Part shown: piece after piece, positions 1 to 5,067 of the stretch
How the letters are laid out: every line of letters starts with the position of its first letter
Numbering within the stretch: the first letter of the stretch is position 1
Assembly (NCBI GenBank): GCA_029256345.1
Contig: JAQSYC010000139.1
Location: 1 to 5,067 of the forward strand
Direction of reading: 5' to 3'
Length of the DNA stretch: 5,067 bases
Origin: Clostridia bacterium
Lineage (GTDB): Bacteria; Bacillota; Clostridia; Lachnospirales; Cellulosilyticaceae
Program-made: the position numbers and the translations under genes
Notes under the pieces: generated by a model
What the model was told of the DNA's origin: nothing
Database searches by the model: none
The model's input: only the letters and a program-made list of their open reading frames with translations

Positions 1-242
1 TATTAATAGAAATAGGTCTTACAGACTTTGTGGATGTGGTTGTGGCAGTCTATGCCGATGATGAAATACGGATTAACAGACTGATGGAAAGAGATGGACT
101 GTCTAAAGAGCAAATCTTAGAACGGTTTAAAGCTCAAAAAAAATGGGAACAATTTATGAGTATAACCCATACAATCATAGATAATAGTTCGCAAATTGAA
201 ACCACCGAAAAGCAAATAAAAAAACTAATAGATCATTTATAA
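1..242 (+). CDS. coaE: Dephospho-CoA kinase, C-terminal part (5' end outside window)
   Basis: CoaE phosphorylates the 3'-hydroxyl of dephospho-CoA with ATP, the last step of coenzyme A synthesis, in the cytoplasm. Only the last 79 full codons are present, read from base 3 to the TAA at 240-242; bases 1-2 belong to a cut codon. The visible part matches the C-terminal third of the family. It opens with LIEIGL, the end of the PLL(F/I)E segment, followed by a hydrophobic strand (VDVVVAVYA), then the IRINRLMERDGLSKEQILER stretch corresponding to the family's Q-x-x-R-L-x-x-R-x-G-x-[ST]-x-E lid region, then a Q-K-K-W-E segment and a terminal TIIDNSS strand/turn. In many family members the residue before xxR is Gln; here it is Glu-Ile-Arg. 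The P-loop and start codon lie upstream of the window. The stop codon overlaps the ribosome binding site of the next gene, so the two are probably co-transcribed. The assignment is based on remembered family motifs, not a search. Confidence 0.88.
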   Translation, partial: LIEIGLTDFVDVVVAVYADDEIRINRLMERDGLSKEQILERFKAQKKWEQFMSITHTIIDNSSQIETTEKQIKKLIDHL

Positions 243-246
243 GGAG
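241..246 (+). promoter_or_regulatory. Ribosome binding site that fixes the TTG start of the transglycosylase gene
   Basis: AAGGAG begins inside the coaE stop codon and ends 7 bases before the TTG at 254. This is ideal spacing. The in-frame ATG codons at 266 and 281 have poorer upstream matches: an AGGA only 3-4 bases away for the first and a G-run for the second. The TTG is therefore preferred. The overlap with the coaE stop suggests translational coupling. Confidence 0.7.
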
Positions 247-253
247 TTTTATT

Positions 254-808
254 TTGAAAAGGATAATGAGATGGGGTTATATGAAAAGAATTTTTATTTC
301 CATGGTTCTCATGATCTTGTTGATTTTGGGCACCTATAAGCTGTATCCCAGGGAATACAAGGAATTAGTAGCCCAATATGCCCATCAGTATGAGGTAGAT
401 CCACTGCTTATCTATGCGATAATGAAAGTAGAAAGCAAATACAATCCTCATGCTGTATCACGGAGCGGAGCCAAAGGTCTCATGCAAATTATGGACAAAA
501 CAGGTGCGTGGGGAGCACAGGAAGTCAACATTCGTGAGTATACCCATGATATTTTATTTAAGCCTGAAACCAATATTCAGATTGGATGCTGGTATGTTGC
601 GAAGCTTATTAAGCAATATGAGGGCAATTTAAATGTAGCGCTTGCTGCTTATAATGCAGGGTCTGGTAATGTTTACAAATGGCGCAATGATCCCAAATAC
701 AGTTTTGATGGAAAGACACTTTATAATATACCTTTTAAAGAGACAAGTTCCTATGTCAAAAAAGTCCAATGGCATTATAAAGTATATCAATTTTTATATA
801 AGCACTAA
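254..808 (+). CDS. Membrane-anchored lytic transglycosylase (SLT domain, GH23 type)
   Basis: The product, 184 residues with a TTG start, is predicted to cleave the MurNAc-GlcNAc bond of peptidoglycan, leaving 1,6-anhydro-MurNAc ends. A basic N-terminus (KRIMRWGYMKR) precedes one hydrophobic segment at about residues 12-28. No signal peptidase site is evident, so it is probably a membrane anchor with the enzyme facing the wall. The SLT domain fills residues 38-180. The catalytic glutamate is Glu60 in the VESKYNPHAVS block. GLMQIM (75-80), the A-A-Y-N-A-G-S-G-N-V block (131-140) and ETSSYVKKV (163-171) are the other family signatures, all intact and in the normal order. The size matches the short single-domain Firmicute enzymes rather than the large E. 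coli Slt70. It sits 11 bases after coaE and 15 bases before a lipoprotein gene, so all three are likely one transcript. Its exact role (wall turnover, sporulation, or making gaps for envelope machines) cannot be read from sequence. Confidence 0.92.
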   Translation: MKRIMRWGYMKRIFISMVLMILLILGTYKLYPREYKELVAQYAHQYEVDPLLIYAIMKVESKYNPHAVSRSGAKGLMQIMDKTGAWGAQEVNIREYTHDILFKPETNIQIGCWYVAKLIKQYEGNLNVALAAYNAGSGNVYKWRNDPKYSFDGKTLYNIPFKETSSYVKKVQWHYKVYQFLYKH

Positions 809-823
809 GGAGGAGAGAAAAAG

Positions 824-2434
824 ATGATGAAAGGGTACAAAATACTTGTAGCCACACTGATGGCCTTGGTGATTTTTACTGGCTGTGGTGTTCAGGATAT
901 GGCTTTGCAGGACGAGTTGCAAGAAAATGAGCCAAGTGAAGCCGTGGCGCTGCAGACAGATGAAAAAAAACCACCTGAAAACAAGATGATTATTGCTATG
1001 GATGTGCCGACTACCCTAAATCCACTCTATAATACACAGGAAAATGTTGAGCAGGCACTGTATTTAATGTTTAGTCCTCTTATCAATATTGAAGAAAATG
1101 GGACAATCAGCGCAAATGTAGCACATTCCTGGATGGTTAATGAGAATAATACGGCTGTAACGCTGACCTTAGATAACACTATCAAATGGCATGATGGGAA
1201 AGCCTTAACCACTGATGATGTAATATTTAGTATAGAGCAGATTCAGGCTATTAGTGAGTCACCATACAAACAAACAGTAGAAAATATTTCCAGCGTGGAG
1301 AAAATAGATGATAAGACACTAAAGATTTTCTATAAACAGTCATTTAGTGGTATGTTGCAGACGCTTTTTTTCCCCATCATTCCTAAACATGTTTACGATG
1401 TACCAGAAAGCAGTGCAATGACAATTAATCCTATTGGTTCAGGTCCTTTTAAGTTCAAATCTATGACCCCACTTAAGCATATGCAGCTAGAAGCAAATCA
1501 AGATTATTTTAGAGGTGCACCTCAGATTGAGGCAGTTGAAGTAAGCATCATCCCTGATGAAGAAAGCAGTTTACATGCTTTCAAACAGGATTTAATAGAT
1601 GTGGTGTATACAGATATTACTGAATGGGGAAAATATGCCAATGATAAATCTTCGAAGATCCATGAACTCACTTCAAATATTTATGAATTCATGGGACTCA
1701 ACTTCAATAAAGCTGTATTTCAAAATGCCAATGTCCGTAAGGCACTTATGCATGGGTTAGACCGGGAAGAAATGATTTACCTCTATTATCTTGATCATGC
1801 TGCAGTGACGGATACACCGATTAGTCCTTCTTCTTATTTATATGATAAAGGATTGCCGACCCAAGGATATGATAAAGAAAAGTCAAAACTACTTTTAACT
1901 CAAGAAGGGTATGAGCGGGATGGAAAAACAGGCCTCATGACAAAAAATGAAATACCTCTTGCATTTACATTAATTATAAATGCAGAGAACTGGGATCGGG
2001 TAAAAATTGCTGGTGAAATCAAAAAGATGTACAAAGAAATTGGAGTGGAAGTTACTGTTCAAGAGTTTGACAGGGCGACTTACCTATCAAAAATAGAAAC
2101 AAGGCAATACGATGCATTTTTAGGAGGATGGCAGCTTTCTTATGCGCTCGACCTAAGTTTTGCCTTTCATTCGAGCCAAGCCATAAGTGGACAAAATTAT
2201 GTGAATTATAAAGATTCAAAGATGGATGAACTCTTGCAGCAATCTTTTTTAGCAACTGAAAGCAACATTCTTGAGAGTTATGCGGCACTTCAACAATTTT
2301 TTGCAGAGCAAAACCCCTATATTAGTCTATATTTTAAAAAGAAAGTACTTCTCACAAAGGGCAAAATTACAGGAGACATTAAACCGACACCACTTAATGT
2401 TTTCTCAAATGTAGAATTATGGGCGATAGAGTAA
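824..2434 (+). CDS. ABC transporter substrate-binding lipoprotein, family 5 (oligopeptide/nickel type)
   Basis: A 536-residue extracytoplasmic solute-binding protein. The N-terminus is a lipoprotein signal: Met-Met-Lys-Gly-Tyr-Lys, a hydrophobic core (about 8-18), then FTGC with the lipidated cysteine at residue 21. Phe at -3 is less usual than Leu. A linker rich in Glu, Gln and Asp (22-50) leads to the SBP_bac_5 fold. Family landmarks are TLNPLY (64-69), WHDGKALTTDDVIFSIE (122-138), NPIGSGPFKF (202-211), the block FNKAVFQNANVRKALMHGLD (294-313), and YDKEKSKLLLTQEGY (349-363). Length is normal for the family and the frame is unbroken. The first ATG follows AAGGAGGAG (807-815) by 8 bases; a second ATG directly after it gives nearly the same protein. 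The ribosome binding site overlaps the transglycosylase stop codon. Known members deliver peptides, nickel or related ligands to a two-permease, two-ATPase importer. None of those partner genes is in this window, so the ligand is unknown. A muropeptide is possible by context only. Confidence 0.9.
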   Translation: MMKGYKILVATLMALVIFTGCGVQDMALQDELQENEPSEAVALQTDEKKPPENKMIIAMDVPTTLNPLYNTQENVEQALYLMFSPLINIEENGTISANVAHSWMVNENNTAVTLTLDNTIKWHDGKALTTDDVIFSIEQIQAISESPYKQTVENISSVEKIDDKTLKIFYKQSFSGMLQTLFFPIIPKHVYDVPESSAMTINPIGSGPFKFKSMTPLKHMQLEANQDYFRGAPQIEAVEVSIIPDEESSLHAFKQDLIDVVYTDITEWGKYANDKSSKIHELTSNIYEFMGLNFNKAVFQNANVRKALMHGLDREEMIYLYYLDHAAVTDTPISPSSYLYDKGLPTQGYDKEKSKLLLTQEGYERDGKTGLMTKNEIPLAFTLIINAENWDRVKIAGEIKKMYKEIGVEVTVQEFDRATYLSKIETRQYDAFLGGWQLSYALDLSFAFHSSQAISGQNYVNYKDSKMDELLQQSFLATESNILESYAALQQFFAEQNPYISLYFKKKVLLTKGKITGDIKPTPLNVFSNVELWAIE

Positions 2435-2443
2435 GATTATTAC

Positions 2444-2472
2444 TTTCCATTTAGTCATCCATATAGTAAAAT
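2444..2472 (+). promoter_or_regulatory. Putative sigma-A type promoter for the galT-like/ftsA-like block
   Basis: TTTCCA (2444-2449, 4 of 6 matches to TTGACA) and TAAAAT (2467-2472, 5 of 6 to TATAAT) are separated by 17 bases. Transcription would start near 2479, leaving a leader of about 20 bases that contains the AGAGAGG ribosome binding site (2481-2487) of the next gene. This 64-base gap is the only intergenic space in the window large enough for a promoter. I see no convincing terminator in it, so read-through from upstream is also likely. AT-rich DNA produces such matches by chance, hence moderate confidence. Confidence 0.45.
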
Positions 2473-2498
2473 GATAAAAAAGAGAGGCATAATTTCTT

Positions 2499-3410
2499 AT
2501 GATGTATGAAGATTCTTATCTTGTGAAGAGTTGCATTATTGCCGAAAATAGAAGAGATAAACCGTATATTGATGAGGTCGCTGATGCATGCCCCTTCTGC
2601 CCTGGACACGAGTCAGATATTGACGAAATAAGACTTCAGGTCAAAGAACATGCTAAGCCATTTCAAGTGAAAATAGTTAATAATAAATATCCGGTATGTG
2701 ATACTCAGAAGGGTTTGTATGGTGTCCATGATGTTGTCATAGATACCCCGGACCATTTAGCACATCCCAAGGACTTCACAGAAATGCACTGGGAAGTTGT
2801 ACTCATTAGTATGCAAAAAAGGTGGCATCAGATTGCAAAAGACCCTAAAATTTCGTTTATTCAGATTTTCAAGAATTATGGAAAAAATGCTGGAGCAAGT
2901 ATTAAGCACTCCCATTGGCAGATTATTGCCCTTGCTCAGACCCCTTATTCTATTAGAAGTCAGCATCTGCAGTACCATGCTTTTAAAGACAAGGAAGGGA
3001 ACTGCTATTTTTGTACGAAGTTAAAGACGATTGAAAAAGAGTATATTATCTTTGAAACAAAAAATTGGTTAGCTATAGCTCCAGAAGTTTCCCAGTTTGC
3101 TCACGAAACATGGCTGATTTCAAAATCTCACAAAAAGCACTATGGCGAGTTAGGTGAGGAAGCACTCAAAGAATGTGGTGGACTGCTGAAGAGAGTTCTT
3201 ATGGGATATGATAAAGTTAGGCCCAGTGGCTCATTTAATATTTGTTTTATAGGCGGGGGGATTAGAGATTCCCTTGAGCATCATTTTTACATTAAAATCA
3301 TTCCAAGACTTGGTGAGTGGGCTGGATTTGAACTAGCAACAAATTGTTATATCAATACTGTGCATCCAAAAACTCACGCTCAGGTAATGAAAAATATACT
3401 TAGACAGTAG
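2499..3410 (+). CDS. GalT-like nucleotidyltransferase/phosphorylase (HIT superfamily, DUF4931-like)
   Basis: A 303-residue cytoplasmic protein resembling galactose-1-phosphate uridylyltransferase but shorter than E. coli GalT (about 350). Aligned by eye, the GalT zinc ligands are kept: Cys31 and Cys34 in CPFC, His86 in TPDHL, and His137. The segment FKNYGKNAGASIKHSHWQI (124-142) lines up with the GalT active-site loop, making His139 the probable nucleophile that forms a nucleotidyl-His intermediate and Gln141 the conserved glutamine. The motif is HSHWQ rather than the classical HPHGQ. A second CxxC (Cys169, Cys172) opens the C-terminal half-domain, which ends with HHFYIKIIPR (261-270). The first ATG lies 11 bases after AGAGAGG (2481-2487); a second ATG follows directly. 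No galK, galE or other Leloir gene is present, so a true galactose role is not supported. Related GalT-like enzymes include nucleotide-sugar phosphorylases. I am confident of the fold and chemistry class but not of the substrate. The stop codon overlaps the next gene's ribosome binding site. Confidence 0.85.
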   Translation: MMYEDSYLVKSCIIAENRRDKPYIDEVADACPFCPGHESDIDEIRLQVKEHAKPFQVKIVNNKYPVCDTQKGLYGVHDVVIDTPDHLAHPKDFTEMHWEVVLISMQKRWHQIAKDPKISFIQIFKNYGKNAGASIKHSHWQIIALAQTPYSIRSQHLQYHAFKDKEGNCYFCTKLKTIEKEYIIFETKNWLAIAPEVSQFAHETWLISKSHKKHYGELGEEALKECGGLLKRVLMGYDKVRPSGSFNICFIGGGIRDSLEHHFYIKIIPRLGEWAGFELATNCYINTVHPKTHAQVMKNILRQ

Positions 3411-3414
3411 GAGG
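3409..3414 (+). promoter_or_regulatory. Ribosome binding site that fixes the GTG start of the FtsA-like gene
   Basis: AGGAGG overlaps the TAG stop (3408-3410) of the GalT-like gene and lies 7 bases before the GTG at 3422. The next in-frame ATG is at codon 48, inside the first subdomain and beyond the phosphate-1 motif at codons 11-20. The GTG is therefore the only sensible start. The overlap suggests the two genes are translated from one message. Confidence 0.75.
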
Positions 3415-3421
3415 CATTAAG

Positions 3422-5067
3422 GTGAGTGATTATACAGATGAAGAATTAATTTTTGGCCTTGATATTGGAACACGAACTGTGGTAGGTATTGTAGGCTACA
3501 AGAAAAATAATCAATTTATAGTTCTTGGGTTTGAAAGTATAGAGCATGAAGAAAGAGCCATGGTAGACGGACAGATTCATGATATTCAAAAAGTATCTAA
3601 AGCTGTTTATCAGATTAAAACTACGCTAGAGCAAAGGCTTAATATTCAGCTTATAGATGTCGCTATAGCGGCTGCAGGAAGAGCTTTAAATACACAAATT
3701 GTATCAGTTGACAATAGGCATGAAGAACTTCAGGAGTTTACTGCATCAGATGTACATAACCTTGAATTATATGGTGTAGAAAAGGCAAAAGAAGCGCAAC
3801 AAAAAGCTGGCGCCAAGATGGAGTATTTTTGTGTGGCCTATTCGGTTATCAATTATTACTTGGACGGGTACATTATAAGCAATCTAGAAGGGCACAAGGG
3901 AATGAGTATAGGGGCAAAAATGATAGCCACTTTTTTACCTAAACTAGTCATTGACAGTCTTTATGGGGTAACTGAAAGATGTGGTCTCACCGTAACACAT
4001 CTTACCTTAGAACCTATAGCGGCCATCAATGCAGTTATACCAGACAACCTCAGATTGCTTAATTTAGCTTTGGTAGATATTGGGGCGGGTACTTCAGATA
4101 TTGCCATTACAAGAGATGGCAGTGTTGTAGCTTATGGGATGATTCCAATAGCTGGGGATGAAGTAACAGAGACTATAGTTCATAAATATTTAGTTGATTT
4201 TTATACAGCTGAAAAAATCAAACAGCAGCTTACCGTTTCAGAGGTCATTACATTTGAAGATATTCTTGGATTACCTCAGCAGGTCACAGCACTTGAAGTT
4301 AAACAAGTGATTTTGGAAACAATTACTCATCTGACCCAAAGTATTGCAGATAAAATTCTAGAATTAAATGGAGATGCCGCTCCTAATGCAGTATTTTGTG
4401 TAGGTGGTGGCAGTCAAATGGTATCCGTGATAGAAAACCTTGCAGCTTTTTTGAAGCTACCTTCACAAAGGGTAGCTGTGAGAACGTCACAAAATGTTTC
4501 TGAGGTTTTAGATGATGCGGGCCTAGTAAATGGTCCAGAGATGATTACACCACTGGGAATTTGTATTACAGCGATGAAAAACAAATACAGCCAATTTGTA
4601 ACTGTCACATTAAATGATAAAAAAATTCAATTATTAAATGCTAAAAAATTAACTATTTTAGACGCTATCGTTGCTGCAGGTATTGAACACACAGAGATTT
4701 TTCCAAAAAGAGGAAAAACTTTGATGTTTAGATTAGATGATTTAAGAATACGTATAAAAGGTGAAAATGGTAATCCAGCTGATATTTTTTTAAATGGCAA
4801 ATCAGCAACAATCCATGATATTGTATCAGAAGATGACAGTATCAAAGTTGTTAAAGCCGTTCAGGGCAAAGACGGCAGGGCAGATCTTGCTCACTATATT
4901 AAAGAAGCTCGTACAGTTTATGTTAATGGCGAAAAGCTTGCACTTCCTATTATCATGGTAAACGGCGATTGTATGCCTGACAATTATATTGTACAAGAAA
5001 ATGATGCTATTCAAATGATTTATCCGCATCATTTAGGAGAACTGCTGGACTACTTAGGCATTAACTG
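3422..5067 (+). CDS. FtsA/PilM-like actin-fold ATPase with C-terminal extension (3' end outside window)
   Basis: The reading frame is open from a GTG start to the window edge: 548 codons plus two bases, with no stop. The first ~390 residues have the FtsA/PilM actin-like layout. Phosphate-1 is FGLDIGTRTV (11-20). An SHS2-type insert (about 33-165, with IDVAIAAAGRALN) follows, then LEPIAAINAV (196-205), phosphate-2 VDIGAGTSDIAI (218-229), MIPIAGDEVTE (240-250) and the adenosine loop VFCVGGGSQM (324-333). ITPLGICITA (375-384) closes the fold. Canonical FtsA is about 420 residues and ends in a membrane-binding amphipathic helix. Here at least 155 further residues follow from about 393, with strand-rich segments and NG turns (458-459, 502-503) that look like small beta-grasp-type modules. 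Such long FtsA-domain proteins occur in Clostridia, usually annotated as cell division protein FtsA. Nucleotide binding is well supported; a role in division, wall synthesis or pilus-like assembly is inference. No ftsZ is visible. I withhold the symbol ftsA because the architecture differs. Confidence 0.85.
   Translation, partial: MSDYTDEELIFGLDIGTRTVVGIVGYKKNNQFIVLGFESIEHEERAMVDGQIHDIQKVSKAVYQIKTTLEQRLNIQLIDVAIAAAGRALNTQIVSVDNRHEELQEFTASDVHNLELYGVEKAKEAQQKAGAKMEYFCVAYSVINYYLDGYIISNLEGHKGMSIGAKMIATFLPKLVIDSLYGVTERCGLTVTHLTLEPIAAINAVIPDNLRLLNLALVDIGAGTSDIAITRDGSVVAYGMIPIAGDEVTETIVHKYLVDFYTAEKIKQQLTVSEVITFEDILGLPQQVTALEVKQVILETITHLTQSIADKILELNGDAAPNAVFCVGGGSQMVSVIENLAAFLKLPSQRVAVRTSQNVSEVLDDAGLVNGPEMITPLGICITAMKNKYSQFVTVTLNDKKIQLLNAKKLTILDAIVAAGIEHTEIFPKRGKTLMFRLDDLRIRIKGENGNPADIFLNGKSATIHDIVSEDDSIKVVKAVQGKDGRADLAHYIKEARTVYVNGEKLALPIIMVNGDCMPDNYIVQENDAIQMIYPHHLGELLDYLGIN

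Noticed and set aside
450..827. Short open frames at 450-632 and 642-827 within the transglycosylase region, + strand.
   Set aside because: They lie in other frames inside a gene with clear family motifs, have no recognisable domains, and have no good ribosome binding sites of their own.
1027..2288. Minus-strand open frames at 1027-1212 and 2052-2288.
   Set aside because: Both are antisense to the well-supported binding-protein gene and encode low-complexity or Cys/Phe-rich peptides without motifs.
2450..2478. Possible intrinsic terminator after the binding-protein gene.
   Set aside because: The inverted repeat is imperfect and almost all A/T, with no GC stem. It is followed by A-rich rather than T-rich sequence.
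2757..3024. Overlapping short frames inside the GalT-like gene on both strands.
   Set aside because: The GalT-like frame holds conserved catalytic residues across this interval; the others are chance openings.
4414..5032. Three minus-strand open frames (4414-4608, 4627-4845, 4826-5032).
   Set aside because: They are antisense shadows of the FtsA-like gene, whose + frame is open without a stop from 3422 to the window edge and carries ordered ATPase motifs.
3422..5067. Canonical ftsA of the division operon.
   Set aside because: The protein is already more than 120 residues longer than usual FtsA, has an extra C-terminal region, and no ftsQ or ftsZ is visible. The broader FtsA/PilM-like label is safer.
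1..5067. A novel mobile, defence, CRISPR or RNA-based system.
   Set aside because: I found no direct-repeat arrays, terminal inverted repeats, integrase, nuclease or toxin-like genes, and no structured non-coding stretch. All but about 100 bases are accounted for by five recognisable genes.

Overview
This is an AT-rich, tightly packed, single-strand gene cluster of the low-GC Gram-positive type. It has strong AAGGAG/AGGAGG ribosome binding sites, TTG and GTG starts, a lipoprotein, and protein families typical of Clostridia. A Lachnospirales/Cellulosilyticum-like bacterium is a reasonable guess, but the sequence alone does not fix the genus.

Layout, all on the + strand: (1) the 3' end of coaE, dephospho-CoA kinase (1-242); (2) a small membrane-anchored lytic transglycosylase of the SLT/GH23 family (254-808); (3) a family-5 (oligopeptide/nickel type) ABC substrate-binding lipoprotein with no permease or ATPase gene visible (824-2434); (4) a 64-base gap with a plausible sigma-A type promoter; (5) a GalT-like nucleotidyltransferase/phosphorylase of the HIT superfamily with its zinc and catalytic histidine residues intact (2499-3410); (6) a long FtsA/PilM-type actin-fold ATPase with a C-terminal extension, cut off by the window edge (3422 to beyond 5067).

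Gaps of 11, 15, 64 and 11 bases suggest two co-transcribed blocks: coaE-slt-sbp, and galT-like-ftsA-like. The second block probably has its own promoter as well as possible read-through from the first. Three of the five products act at or near the envelope (peptidoglycan cleavage, solute capture, membrane-associated actin-like ATPase). CoaE and the GalT-like enzyme are cytoplasmic metabolic enzymes.

I see no mobile element, CRISPR array, RNA gene, phage gene or defence module, and no gene-free stretch longer than 64 bases. This looks like ordinary chromosomal backbone. The items most worth a second look are the C-terminal extension of the FtsA-like protein, the orphan binding protein beside a murein hydrolase, and the unassigned substrate of the GalT-like enzyme.
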